The position numbers and the translations under genes were made by a program. A DNA stretch of 64,000 bases from a virus. Below the pieces are notes generated by a model. It was given only the letters and a program-made list of their open reading frames with translations. It was not told the DNA's origin and searched no databases. The DNA lies in the IMG/VR virus record IMGVR_UViG_3300048587_000114, positions 1 to 64,000 of that record; one strand, written 5' to 3'. This document shows, piece by piece, positions 17,641-27,132 of the stretch (positions are counted from its first letter, which is position 1; each line of letters starts with the position of its first letter).

Positions 17641-20252
17641 TGGCAGTTTCAACGGTAACATACGGATACGAAAATACAGGATCAAGTGAGGGGTATGCTG
17701 TTCTTTCTGATGGGTATGTACGTGCCTATACGGAAAACGCTGTTACATCTCACATGTGGGGGTTCCGTTTCCGTGGACGTCTTGGACGTGTCTCTGGAAC
17801 GTCCCCGACAATGCGCTACGGACTGTGGCTGGCAAATGCTAGCAAGGAACCTGACACCCGTGTTGGGTACTCCGAACAGAAAACCGCGTCAACGCCAATG
17901 GACTCCGGCTCTACCGGAGCGATCATTGACGCGAACGTTGTGGAAGCCGATGAGTCTCCTTCGGACACCGCAATTCAGATGTGGTCAGGGAACCGATACT
18001 CTATAGGTGCGCTGGTTGATGGGGCCAATGCGAATGTGGGGATGATTTTTGCGGGGTCTATTTCCAAAGACTCTGAATTGCTGTACCAGAAAATCGCTGC
18101 CACGTCAGGGACAACCCCTCCCGATCCGTTCGGAAGTGCGAGTTCCGTAACAGCCGGTCATTTGACGATGTGGGTGGAAGCCCACACCAATGAAGCCCCT
18201 CGCGTACCGGTTGACCGCTCTCCAAGCGGAACGATTAATACAACAACGCCAACCTTTACGTCTACGTTCCGTGATCGAAACGGCACATGGGGTCCGGGTA
18301 ATGACGGTTACGACGATGGGGATGAAATCAAGCGGTACCGTATTCAGGTACGCCGTGTGTCCGATGGAGTCATCATGTGGGCACCCGCCGCGTTCTCTGC
18401 TTCGACAACGGAGAAAAGCGGGGATAGCACAACGAAACTCTACGCCGGGTCTACCCTTTCCCGTGGAGTTGCCTACGAATGGCGTATCCAGCATCAGGAC
18501 ATGTTTGATGAGTGGGGTAGTTACTCAGATTGGCTAACTTTCACACCGGCAAACAGTGGCTACGTATTTACGAATGCAAGTTCTCCAAGTGGGAAGCAGG
18601 AAGTTAACACAGGCATTACCTTTGGCGGGTCATGGACTCACCAGAGCAGCTTGTCCACAAATGCGGTACAAGTACGTATCAAGGAAAACGGGCTTGTTGT
18701 GCAAACGAGTCCAACCATCACAAAAACCGTTGCATCATCGGCCTCTCCGGGGACTGCATTCACGGTTTCGTGGGCGGATACAACCTTCGCTGATCTGGAT
18801 TGGGGCCACTCGTATACCTATGAAATCCGAGCGCGGGATACCGCAAGCGCGTGGTCGGATTGGTCAGACGGACGTGCGTTTAACACGAACGCGGCACCGG
18901 CTGTGCCAACAAACCTGTCTCCAACCGGAAGTGCCACCGTATCAAGCTACCCGCTTTTGACGGCGAATACGTCTGATCCGGACAGTGACGATATTGCGTC
19001 AACATTGGTGGTCACAGGGACGATTACACGACCGAACCTAACGACGGTTGATGTAACGTTAGCGTATAATTCGACAACTGGAAAGTTTGAATACCAAACT
19101 ACCGCAACGGAAATCAGTGCTGAAGGAACGTACTCATGGGTTGCCTATGCGTACGACGGAACGCTGTACTCTGGGGACTCGACAACTTCTGGTGGGGCAA
19201 CAACATCGGTTTCGTCAACATTCGTCTACACCAATGGTCCGGACGTTACGATTACATCGCCAACAGAAGCCGAAGTTCTCACAACGATTACTCCTACGGT
19301 GTCGTGGTCGGTGTCTGGTGGTACACAGGCGAAGTACCGAATTAAGATTTATAAAGTTTCAAATGGGCTTATTGTCTATAACTCACTGTTCCAAGTGAGT
19401 ACCGCAACAAGTCAAGAGATTCCTCCTGCCGAGTTGGAGAACGAAACCGACTACACCATGACGGTAGAGATTGAAGATAGCCTTGCGGTTATCGGAACCT
19501 CTGAAGTCCGGTCGTTCCGAGTTGAGTTTGATCCTATTCCGGAGATTACAAACTTTCAGGCAACCCCTGTGAAGATCGGTACCGATACCGTAGAGTCGGC
19601 CATTCGCCTGACATGGGATGCATCCGTAGAGCCTGCTCCGTGGTTTGTTCGATACATTCTCCGACGCAGCGACTTGGAACGCCCATTGGCGTACATTGAT
19701 AGCCAATCAACAACGGCGTACACTGATTATCTCCCTGTGTCCGGAGTCGAATATGAGTATACGATTCGTCAGGTAAACGTTCTGGAAGGGATCAACGTTG
19801 CCAGCCCAACCGTTGCGGCTGAAGCATCGGTGAATCTCGACGGCGTACACCTGTGTAGCGTAGAGAATCCGTCAACGTACCGAACAACACTGTCGTTCGG
19901 TGAAGGGCGCAATCATAAGCGTACAAATAATGACACCTTCTATCTTCCGTGGTCGGCAACCAAGCCGACGACGGTACGTGGAAAGGTGAACTACTGGACA
20001 ACAACGGCGAAATACAATCTCGTTACAGACCCACGCATCGGAGTGACGGCGCTTGTGCGATTGGCCGAGATTGAAGATTTGATCGAAAACGGTGGAACCC
20101 TGTGCTACCGCGATGAGCGTGGTCGCAAGCGATTTGTAACTATTGAGGCGAATGGGTTGGGCGTTGAAGATTTGTTCCCTGAACGATCTGATGTGTCGCT
20201 AACCGTTCGTGAAGAAGCCTATGACGAAGGCGTTGTGACGGAAAGACTCTAA
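17640..20252 (+). CDS. Distal tail protein with FN3-like domains
   Basis: 870 aa. Repeated beta domains with fibronectin-III features (PRVPVDRSPSGTINTTTPTF, AAPAVPTNLSPTGSATVSSY, GPDVTITSPTEAEVLTTITP, SAIRLTWDASVEPAPWFVRY). The N-terminus resembles a tail-tip jelly-roll. FN3 and Ig-like domains on tail proteins commonly bind cell-surface sugars weakly. It lies directly after the tape-measure gene. Confidence 0.75.
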   Translation: MAVSTVTYGYENTGSSEGYAVLSDGYVRAYTENAVTSHMWGFRFRGRLGRVSGTSPTMRYGLWLANASKEPDTRVGYSEQKTASTPMDSGSTGAIIDANVVEADESPSDTAIQMWSGNRYSIGALVDGANANVGMIFAGSISKDSELLYQKIAATSGTTPPDPFGSASSVTAGHLTMWVEAHTNEAPRVPVDRSPSGTINTTTPTFTSTFRDRNGTWGPGNDGYDDGDEIKRYRIQVRRVSDGVIMWAPAAFSASTTEKSGDSTTKLYAGSTLSRGVAYEWRIQHQDMFDEWGSYSDWLTFTPANSGYVFTNASSPSGKQEVNTGITFGGSWTHQSSLSTNAVQVRIKENGLVVQTSPTITKTVASSASPGTAFTVSWADTTFADLDWGHSYTYEIRARDTASAWSDWSDGRAFNTNAAPAVPTNLSPTGSATVSSYPLLTANTSDPDSDDIASTLVVTGTITRPNLTTVDVTLAYNSTTGKFEYQTTATEISAEGTYSWVAYAYDGTLYSGDSTTSGGATTSVSSTFVYTNGPDVTITSPTEAEVLTTITPTVSWSVSGGTQAKYRIKIYKVSNGLIVYNSLFQVSTATSQEIPPAELENETDYTMTVEIEDSLAVIGTSEVRSFRVEFDPIPEITNFQATPVKIGTDTVESAIRLTWDASVEPAPWFVRYILRRSDLERPLAYIDSQSTTAYTDYLPVSGVEYEYTIRQVNVLEGINVASPTVAAEASVNLDGVHLCSVENPSTYRTTLSFGEGRNHKRTNNDTFYLPWSATKPTTVRGKVNYWTTTAKYNLVTDPRIGVTALVRLAEIEDLIENGGTLCYRDERGRKRFVTIEANGLGVEDLFPERSDVSLTVREEAYDEGVVTERL

Positions 20253-21379
20253 TGGCGACTGTTCCTATTGGTGGGCGAGTTACAATTTCATCTGAACTAT
20301 GGCGCACAGATATTGACGGATTCCCCCTTGAAGATTTGTCTGATTACGTTCTCTCCGGATCAGTAGACTGGCACGGGGATCGAAGCGGGGGAACACCAAT
20401 GGGGTGTTCCTTCCGCCTTTCCGCAACCGATGTTGTACGTCCATATGCAGACTTCATCATGCCATATCTTATTTTGGAATACGAAGATGGATCAGACACC
20501 ATCCGTGAGCCAATGGGGATTTTTGTGGTCATGCCGTTCGGGGAAGAACACACTCCGGTCACGGGGGAGACAACGATTGAGGGACGTGACCTAACATTCT
20601 TGCTTTCCGTATCGAAGTTTACTGACCGAGAAAACTTTGCAGCCGGAACAAACCTCGTAACAAATGTAACCTCACTGGTGACAGACGTTGGCCTTTCTCG
20701 GGTGAGTTTCCCGACAACAACAAAGACACTTGGCAAGGCACGTAGCTTTAAAGTAGGCACAAGCCGCCTTGAAGCGGCAAATAGTTTTCTTCAACGGCAC
20801 GGATGGTATAAACTATTCATGGAACGCGACGGTCGTTTGCGATCACTCCCGTTCCGAAGCCTGTCTAAAACACAGCCTGCAAAGCTCTACACCGAAGAAA
20901 ACCTTGTTGATGTACTGAGCGTAGAGACGCCACCGGCTGACAAGTTTGGGAATGTCGTTATTTTGCAACGAGAACGAACCGACGAATCTACACTCACAGC
21001 GATTGCCCGTGAAGATAATCCGGCTGTGCCGTGGTCTACAGCGGCTCTCGAACGAGAGATTGTCATTGGTCCGGAAACGGTCGATGACGCCGAAGATCAA
21101 GAGGCGCTTGATGCACTGGCACAGGAGCGACTGGATAACGCCGGAGCCTATGAGAAGATCATTACATTCCGAACCATGCCTGATCCCTACCAAGAAATTA
21201 ACCGAACAGTAGATATTTACTTGCAAGGAGATAAGTCACATCTCAACGGTCGCTACCGTTTGCGTGGGTGGAAAGTCGGCTTTACGCCGGAAGTAGCCCT
21301 TGTCGATATTGAAGTTACCCGCGTTGCGCGATTTATTTCCGGTATTCTTGAACCCGGACAAGGATTGCTACCTGTATGA
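20252..21379 (+). CDS. Tail hub / baseplate-like protein
   Basis: 375 aa. Features (WRTDIDGFPLEDLSDYVLSG, TTIEGRDLTFLLSVSKFTDR, AANSFLQRHGWYKLFMERDG) fit gp27/gp44-type tail-hub proteins that close the tube tip. It overlaps the next gene by four bases (ATGA). Confidence 0.65.
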   Translation: MATVPIGGRVTISSELWRTDIDGFPLEDLSDYVLSGSVDWHGDRSGGTPMGCSFRLSATDVVRPYADFIMPYLILEYEDGSDTIREPMGIFVVMPFGEEHTPVTGETTIEGRDLTFLLSVSKFTDRENFAAGTNLVTNVTSLVTDVGLSRVSFPTTTKTLGKARSFKVGTSRLEAANSFLQRHGWYKLFMERDGRLRSLPFRSLSKTQPAKLYTEENLVDVLSVETPPADKFGNVVILQRERTDESTLTAIAREDNPAVPWSTAALEREIVIGPETVDDAEDQEALDALAQERLDNAGAYEKIITFRTMPDPYQEINRTVDIYLQGDKSHLNGRYRLRGWKVGFTPEVALVDIEVTRVARFISGILEPGQGLLPV

Positions 21380-21972
21380 GTTCAACAACTGCTCGACGTC
21401 TAGCGAGTGCGATCCGTAGTGCAATCGCCATTGAAATGCTCCCGTACGTGGACACATACACAGCGGAAGTTACCGCTGTGTCCGCGTCCGGGGTGCAATT
21501 TAAGCGTGCCGGAGAAACTACAGGCAGCACAGAAGTCTATGCTCGACTACGATTCCAGCACATCCGAGTAGGCGATCAGGTTGCCGTTATTCAGGTGGGG
21601 AAGCATCCGTTCGTCGTCGGTGTTGTGCAGCGTGCTGCATACGGAACCCCAACGTATACGCTCAATTCTATTGCGGGGACCGGAGCTACCATGTCCATTG
21701 CCGGTTCTGACTATTCCGGTGTGATTACTGTTAACTCCGGCTCTGCGAGTCTTTCGGCAGGACAGCTTTTCGATTTTACCTTCGTAAATGCATGGGCAAG
21801 TACCGAGTACACCGTGGTCCTTCAACCGGCTAGTAATGCAGCCGGGGATTTACAAGCCCGGTTCAACATTACATCCCGCACGACAACTAAATGGACACTT
21901 AACTTAAGAACCGCATTAACTGCGAGTTCAACATATATTTGGCATTATCAAATCAGGCCATATGAACCGTAA
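21376..21972 (+). CDS. Tail-tip protein: OB-like domain plus C-terminal beta domain
   Basis: 198 aa. Residues 20-85 (YTAEVTAVSASGVQFKRAGE, RVGDQVAVIQVGKHPFVVGV) have the Greek-key pattern of OB-fold spike proteins. Residues 95-198 (SGVITVNSGSASLSAGQLFD and onward) look like a small trimeric tip or receptor-binding domain. Role inferred. Confidence 0.6.
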   Translation: MSSTTARRLASAIRSAIAIEMLPYVDTYTAEVTAVSASGVQFKRAGETTGSTEVYARLRFQHIRVGDQVAVIQVGKHPFVVGVVQRAAYGTPTYTLNSIAGTGATMSIAGSDYSGVITVNSGSASLSAGQLFDFTFVNAWASTEYTVVLQPASNAAGDLQARFNITSRTTTKWTLNLRTALTASSTYIWHYQIRPYEP

Positions 21973-22035
21973 ATATTGTAAAATATGGCAAGGTGTGTTA
22001 GAGTTAGCGTAGTGTTTTTGTTTAGGAAGGAAATC

Positions 22036-22695
22036 ATGCGCGTACCTCATACATCCGCCCTTCAGCGACTTGGAAATGTGTCATGGCAGACATGGCGCGG
22101 GGTTCTCCAAGAAGCGAACAGCCCTTTGCTTCAAGAGGGCACACTACCGTATAATGCGGCACAACCCTACACGGCGCTCTGCCTTGCTTGCATGAAACTT
22201 GCGACTCACTTTGGAACGCTTGCTTCAGAAATTACCCGAACCAAGAACCCTTTCATGCTTCGAAACGAAGGTAGCTTCTCCGGTCTTATGGAGTTTGCTA
22301 CATGGGAAGAAGCAATTGAGTATTGGAAACGGCACGCGTTCCCATCCACAGAAACACATCAGGTTGAAACCCTGTGGGAAATTGTACGCATTGCAGACCT
22401 CTATACAACCGCCGATCAAGAGCGTGTGTATGCGGTTTCAGTTCCAGACTATCTCAATGAGGATGGACAGCCGCTAGAAACAACGTTCTTTCGCTGGTTC
22501 GGTGCAATTGATCCAACACGCTATCCGATGACGTATCGCGTTTGGCGAGAGTGGTGCGAAAGCCGGGGTGTCTATCCGCCCCTTACCGATACCTATAGCC
22601 TTGGTAACGGTACTGTGGAGTTTACGTTCTCCAATGGACTCCGCATTTACGATAGTGGGGACGCTGCGTACGTGGTTGGGGATGTGCAATATTAG
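22036..22695 (+). CDS. Hypothetical protein between tail tip and lysis genes
   Basis: 219 aa from ATG at 22036 with AGGAAGGAAATC upstream. Mixed helical protein with many Trp and Tyr (FATWEEAIEYWKRHAF, YAVSVPDYLNEDGQPLETTF). It could be a tail accessory or wall-acting protein. No catalytic motif was recognised, so no function is given. Confidence 0.65.
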   Translation: MRVPHTSALQRLGNVSWQTWRGVLQEANSPLLQEGTLPYNAAQPYTALCLACMKLATHFGTLASEITRTKNPFMLRNEGSFSGLMEFATWEEAIEYWKRHAFPSTETHQVETLWEIVRIADLYTTADQERVYAVSVPDYLNEDGQPLETTFFRWFGAIDPTRYPMTYRVWREWCESRGVYPPLTDTYSLGNGTVEFTFSNGLRIYDSGDAAYVVGDVQY

Positions 22696-22750
22696 CTCAT
22701 TGGGGAGCACATAATTGTACCCGCTCCCCGTGAGAACTAAGGTAATAGAG

Positions 22751-23155
22751 ATGCGAAATTATGTTGGACCAACTAACCGACAACATCCCGTGGACTACCG
22801 TAAAGCTGGCGTCCGTCGCTGGTTTCCTACGCTTGATCTTCCTTTGGGTTACGGCCTACCCTCTTTTAGTTATCGAACGCCGGAAGAACAAGGCTCTGGT
22901 GGGGGCAATTACTCAACTGGAAGAAATCGTGGACAGGAACAACCGCCTAGTAGAGCCGAGAGATTAATTTTATTTCTACGCTCGGTAACGGGTGACATTG
23001 AAAATGATCCCGAAGTGCAGTATGCTTACCATACCGTAGAGAAAGCAAAGAAGCTCGACAGCAATATTCGACGGTTGGCAAGCGGCGACGGGAATCCGCT
23101 TGAATATGATGTGTTTGGTCATGGGGGCCGCACATTTGTAGGAGAGCGGAGATGA
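22751..23155 (+). CDS. Hypothetical protein, frame overlapping a small membrane ORF
   Basis: 134 aa from ATG at 22751. The C-terminal part (ILFLRSVTGDIENDPEVQYA and onward) looks like a real charged helical protein. The first 70 residues (Gly/Pro/Arg-rich) overlap ORF 22761-22967 in another frame and may not be translated as such. The stop overlaps the start of 23152 (ATGA). Either an internal start or a -1 shift from the overlapping ORF could express the C-terminal part. Confidence 0.5.
   Translation: MRNYVGPTNRQHPVDYRKAGVRRWFPTLDLPLGYGLPSFSYRTPEEQGSGGGNYSTGRNRGQEQPPSRAERLILFLRSVTGDIENDPEVQYAYHTVEKAKKLDSNIRRLASGDGNPLEYDVFGHGGRTFVGERR
22761..22967 (+). CDS. Small membrane protein, holin-like
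   Basis: 68 aa from ATG at 22761. It has one hydrophobic segment near residues 16-38 (LASVAGFLRLIFLWVTAYPL) and a charged C-terminal helix (QLEEIVDRNNRLVEPRD). This is the size and shape of a class-II or III holin or a spanin-like protein beside the endolysin. It overlaps the 22751 frame almost completely. Confidence 0.5.
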   Translation: MLDQLTDNIPWTTVKLASVAGFLRLIFLWVTAYPLLVIERRKNKALVGAITQLEEIVDRNNRLVEPRD

Positions 23156-23655
23156 CATGGACGCCCTTCACTAAAGTTAAACAACGAATTAACTCTGTTG
23201 TGCAGAGTCAAAATCCGTGGATGCTTCAATGGGGGCGACTCCTATTCTGGACGGCTCTCATTAGTATTGCATGGGTAGTAAAACACTTTCACACAGCAAC
23301 CTACACGGAAGATACCTACATTCTGCTCATTATCGCAACGGCGTTCTTTCTTGCGTTTCTTATTATGGTTATTGGTACAGCCGTTCGAACCCTTCGTAAT
23401 CTTTCCCTGATGACTATTTTCCTTGGCGGCTCCGTTCTCTTTGGTCATGCTGGACTCTCCCGACTCGGATACGTACCTGTAGCGGAAGAACGTCAGCTTG
23501 ACGTCACACGTACGTTGTTCATTGTTGGCGGATTTGCATTCGTGTATAGTGCCGCCAACGTTATCAAAAATTGGGAGTGGACAACACACCATATTATTTG
23601 GTCAACGATTATGCTTCTCCTTCTTCTCTCTGTCCTTTCTCTTGCATTAATCTAA
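23152..23655 (+). CDS. Multi-pass membrane protein, lysis-associated
   Basis: 167 aa with four to five hydrophobic segments (near residues 29-46, 54-76, 83-100, 118-136 and 144-166). It lies immediately before the endolysin and starts in the ATGA overlap with the upstream gene. Position suggests a holin or holin-modulating protein, though it is longer than most holins. Confidence 0.65.
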   Translation: MTWTPFTKVKQRINSVVQSQNPWMLQWGRLLFWTALISIAWVVKHFHTATYTEDTYILLIIATAFFLAFLIMVIGTAVRTLRNLSLMTIFLGGSVLFGHAGLSRLGYVPVAEERQLDVTRTLFIVGGFAFVYSAANVIKNWEWTTHHIIWSTIMLLLLLSVLSLALI

Positions 23656-23665
23656 GGATACTCCT

Positions 23666-25195
23666 ATGGCATATACTGTAAACATGCCGACAACCGGAAT
23701 CAATCACAGCAAGGCAACAAAAGAAGCTGCTCTCGCTCACGCACGTTCGCGTGGCGCACAGAAGTGGTCTGACGTCGTTGAACTGTTTGATACATTCTGG
23801 CTACTCGGACCAAAACTCAACATTCGTCCCGAAGTGCCTTATGGTCAGTGGTGTGATGAAACCGCAACCGGAACGTCGTGGTACTGGATTAACCATCTCA
23901 ACCCCGGTGGGCTACGTATCACCTACGCCGGAGAACAGAGCCGAACATGGCAGAACGGCACACAGGCCGCTCTTGGCATGCTTCACCGCCTGTGTCTCTA
24001 CATTCATGGCTCGGTTCCAGAATGGTTTAACTACGCAGAACAGTACGATCCAATGCCTGAGAAGGTTGCGGAAGCTGGTTATCTTGGCGTAGCAAAGAAA
24101 CTGTCCGATCTATCCGGGCGTTGGGCAACTAACCCGAAGTACGCGGCACAAATTGTTGACCATCTCAATCTTGCATTCCCGACCGGCGCGGATGTTGCCG
24201 ACCGGGTAACGCCACCAACGACACCGGCTCCGTCTCCGGATGTGCCGAAGTCTCCGTACCCGGCACCACCTGTGCAAATCTCGTTGATTCCGTACGCGAA
24301 TGCCAACCGGCCAAAACTTGAAATGCCGTCTCCCTCGTACGTTACCGTACACGAAGTGGGGAACATGTCACCCGGTGCCGACGAAGAAATGCACCGACGC
24401 TTTACGCATAACGGTGGCGGACCGTCGCAGGTATCGTTCCACTTTGTTGTCGGACCGACACAAGTAATCCAGTTGCTCCCGCTCGATGAAGCGGCGTGGC
24501 ACGCCTCTGACGGGTATTACGGGACGGGCAACCGAGACTCGATTGCTATTGAGACGATCCAGATTGGCGACTTCAACAAGACGCTCTGGAACCTTGCATG
24601 GCTTATTAACGAAATCAATACGAACCCGAACCGATTCGCTTCGAACCATCGCCGGTCATGGGATATGTCCAACGACCGGATTGTGCAGCACAACACATGG
24701 GCACCGGATAAGAAGAACTGCCCTCAGTTCATCCGTGACCGTGGATTGTGGCCGACACTGATGCAGCGAGTTGATATTTGGGAAGCCCAAGTAACGGCTC
24801 CGGTGGCACCACAATACGCACGCCCTGTGAAATACTTCTGGCTGGAAAAGGACGAAGCGGCAAAGGGCTTGGACCGGGAAATCAACGACGTACCGGTTCA
24901 CTACCTGCCACTCGTTTACACAGCCGTTCAGGAAACACCGCGACGACAGGCAACCGGAACAAATCGAAAGATTATCGGCCCTCCGATCAAGGTAGGAGAA
25001 ACGTTCCGTGCCGATTATGTCTATAGAAGCGGTCGTGAGACATTTGTGTTGACACCACACGGTACGCGGGTAAAGGCGGCTCACCTTCTACCGAAAGTGC
25101 AGATTAGCTCCAACCAGAACATCTCTATTCGACGTACGGCTGACGCTAAAGGTGTCCTTGCCGATCACGCGCACAAGACGGAGGATACCGAATGA
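23666..25195 (+). CDS. Endolysin: glucosaminidase-like plus amidase_2 plus SH3-like
   Basis: 509 aa. Residues 1-175 resemble an endo-beta-N-acetylglucosaminidase-type region (NHLNPGGLRITYAGEQ, QAALGMLHRLCLYIHGSVP). After a Pro-rich linker, residues 220-375 are an N-acetylmuramoyl-L-alanine amidase. Candidate zinc ligands are His in VTVHEVGN, His in VQHNTW and Cys in KKNCPQF. Residues 435-485 (IKVGETFRADYVYRSGRETF) look like a wall-binding SH3-like domain. It cuts peptidoglycan at lysis. The glucosaminidase call is less certain than the amidase. Confidence 0.85.
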   Translation: MAYTVNMPTTGINHSKATKEAALAHARSRGAQKWSDVVELFDTFWLLGPKLNIRPEVPYGQWCDETATGTSWYWINHLNPGGLRITYAGEQSRTWQNGTQAALGMLHRLCLYIHGSVPEWFNYAEQYDPMPEKVAEAGYLGVAKKLSDLSGRWATNPKYAAQIVDHLNLAFPTGADVADRVTPPTTPAPSPDVPKSPYPAPPVQISLIPYANANRPKLEMPSPSYVTVHEVGNMSPGADEEMHRRFTHNGGGPSQVSFHFVVGPTQVIQLLPLDEAAWHASDGYYGTGNRDSIAIETIQIGDFNKTLWNLAWLINEINTNPNRFASNHRRSWDMSNDRIVQHNTWAPDKKNCPQFIRDRGLWPTLMQRVDIWEAQVTAPVAPQYARPVKYFWLEKDEAAKGLDREINDVPVHYLPLVYTAVQETPRRQATGTNRKIIGPPIKVGETFRADYVYRSGRETFVLTPHGTRVKAAHLLPKVQISSNQNISIRRTADAKGVLADHAHKTEDTE

Positions 25196-25479
25196 ATGTA
25201 CCAAAACAACTCCCACAGTTTGTAGAGACAGAACCCGTCGCTTCATTAGCCGGTCTAATGAGTGTGCTGTTTAACAGCACACTCACAACGGCAAAGATGT
25301 TGGACTGGATTCCGCTGACATGGGAAGAACTTGTCTATATTGCGGCATGGTTTAACAGCTTGCTCGTTGTATTTACATACGTCCAACGTAGCCGGGTAAC
25401 ACCGGTTGCGAAGGCGAATGCTCGTATTGAGGAAGCAACGCAACTTCCTCCTGACGCTGATCCGCCGTTTATTAAGTAA
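25192..25479 (+). CDS. Holin-like protein
   Basis: 95 aa, overlapping the endolysin stop (ATGA). Hydrophobic stretches span about residues 17-38 and 45-65, followed by a charged C-terminal tail. A small membrane protein coupled to the endolysin gene is a good holin candidate. Two other membrane proteins upstream compete for the role. Confidence 0.6.
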   Translation: MNVPKQLPQFVETEPVASLAGLMSVLFNSTLTTAKMLDWIPLTWEELVYIAAWFNSLLVVFTYVQRSRVTPVAKANARIEEATQLPPDADPPFIK

Positions 25480-25523
25480 GTGGTTGATTCAACGACAATG
25501 TGGTAAACTAAAGAAACATTCGG

Positions 25524-25554
25524 ATGAGCGGGGTGTGTACCCCGCTCATTTCTT
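25524..25554 (+). terminator. Terminator after the lysis genes
   Basis: An 11-bp perfect stem (25524-25534 with 25539-25549) with loop GTGT, followed by TTCTT. It separates the lysis cassette from the metallophosphoesterase gene. Confidence 0.75.
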
Positions 25555-25570
25555 AGTCAGGAAAGAGTGC

Positions 25571-26560
25571 ATGACGACACGATTCTGGACGCTCGATGAG
25601 ATTGACGATGCTCATGCCTTGTCGGACGCCGAGTTCTTTGCTAAGTATCCCGACCGTTCGTTCGACGCTTTGCGTATCAAACGTGGTCGAACAAAACCCT
25701 CCGGATACACACGCTCGTTTGTGAGCGATAAAGTTACCAGTGATTTCAATTGGCGCGATGCAAATAAGGTTATCGCGTCCATGCAGGAACTCAAAACAAC
25801 TGCACGCCTCAGTCAAGACACCGCTGACATTCGTATCGACACCGATAAACCCATCTGCGTATTCGGACTGTCTGACACCCACATCCTTTCATGGGGGACC
25901 GATCACACCCTGTTCGAAAAGGTGACAGACGAAATCCTGAACACCGATGGGCTGTATGTCGCCCTTCTCGGTGACTTGGAACAAATGTCGATTAAACTGC
26001 GGGGCGTCCTTGAAGTAATGGACAACATGCTGCCACCAGAGTTGCAGCACCGTTATATTGAGTCGTGGCTGGACGAAATCAAGCATAAAGTCCTCTTTGC
26101 TACGTGGGATAACCACGCGGTTATGCGTGAAGAAAACGCCTCTGGTTATTCACGCTTTGCCGACATTATGAAGCGGAACGTGGTCTACTTTAACGGGATC
26201 GGGCACCCGGACATTCAGGTAGGCAACCAAGTCTATAAGTTCGCCGTAACACACCGGTTCCGTGGACGATCCATCTATAACCCGTGCCACGGCTCTATGA
26301 TGTACCTTGTCCGAGAAGCCTTTGACCGGGAAATCGCTATGGCCGGAGACAGCCATGTGCCGGGACTCCTACAGTTTACCCACGGAGCAAAGACGAAGCT
26401 GGCACTCAATGCAGGTTCCATCCAAACAAACTCAGGGTATGCGAAGCGGTTTTTCTCCCTATCGACACACCCTGAGTTCCCCGGTGTTGTATTGTTCCCC
26501 GATGAGCACCGCTTTGCTCCGGTGTGGAACGTGCAGGACTGGATCAAGCTCCGGGGTTAA
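25571..26560 (+). CDS. Metallophosphoesterase
   Basis: 329 aa from ATG at 25571 (GGAAAG upstream). Calcineurin-like motifs appear in order: GLSDTHIL near residue 99, LLGDLEQ near 136, ATWDNHA near 178 (usual GNH replaced by WDNH), VTHRFRG near 225 and AGDSHVPG near 257. N-terminal 80 residues are a helical extension. It is the last rightward gene, lies behind a terminator, and converges with 26557-27132. Substrate unknown. Confidence 0.8.
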   Translation: MTTRFWTLDEIDDAHALSDAEFFAKYPDRSFDALRIKRGRTKPSGYTRSFVSDKVTSDFNWRDANKVIASMQELKTTARLSQDTADIRIDTDKPICVFGLSDTHILSWGTDHTLFEKVTDEILNTDGLYVALLGDLEQMSIKLRGVLEVMDNMLPPELQHRYIESWLDEIKHKVLFATWDNHAVMREENASGYSRFADIMKRNVVYFNGIGHPDIQVGNQVYKFAVTHRFRGRSIYNPCHGSMMYLVREAFDREIAMAGDSHVPGLLQFTHGAKTKLALNAGSIQTNSGYAKRFFSLSTHPEFPGVVLFPDEHRFAPVWNVQDWIKLRG

Positions 26561-27132
26561 AGGCCAAGCCCTCTGTTCAGCAATGTGCAGAGGGCGTGTG
26601 CATTTCCAAGTGCGTCCTCTGCGGCATTGTGCGTATGGGCTAACGGCCCTCTGAGTCCATCCTGGCGAAAGTCTCGTTTCATGCTTTTCTTGTAGCCCTT
26701 ATAGAGACTTGTCAGGCTATCGCAGCTAAATCCGTAGGGATTACGCTGCTGGATATGCTTCTCTTTCATGTAGTGGTGGAAGTACCAACACACGAACATC
26801 CAGTCGAACCCGGCGTTATCCGACACAAACCGGATAGGGCCGTTTTCCTTTAGCGCCACGCTCCATTGCCAGAACAGTTCAATCATATCCCACGGGGCCG
26901 GATACGACAGCGTTTCGGCACGGGTACGCCCGATTGCTTTCAGCGCACCGGGGTCGTATGATTTGGTAATGGGGTGCATTTGAGCAAGGAAACGCGGTTG
27001 GTCTGCAATGCTCCAAATACCGATACCCTTCACATCCCGGTGAACGACAACGGCTCCAAGTTCAATCAGAGAAAAGTCCCCCGGAATTGGGCCGTCTGCT
27101 TCGACGTCTACGCAGACGTATTGCATGGTCAT
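26557..27132 (-). CDS. DnaQ-like 3'-5' exonuclease
   Basis: 191 aa, taking the ATG at 27132, which follows GGGAGG. DEDD motifs: VDVEADG (Exo I), VSDNAGFDWMF (Exo II) and HTHNAAEDALGNAHAL (Exo III, H...D). Such enzymes trim 3' ends in phage replication or repair. It is the last gene of the leftward operon and overlaps the convergent phosphoesterase gene by four bases. Confidence 0.8.
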   Translation of the reverse strand: MTMQYVCVDVEADGPIPGDFSLIELGAVVVHRDVKGIGIWSIADQPRFLAQMHPITKSYDPGALKAIGRTRAETLSYPAPWDMIELFWQWSVALKENGPIRFVSDNAGFDWMFVCWYFHHYMKEKHIQQRNPYGFSCDSLTSLYKGYKKSMKRDFRQDGLRGPLAHTHNAAEDALGNAHALCTLLNRGLGL

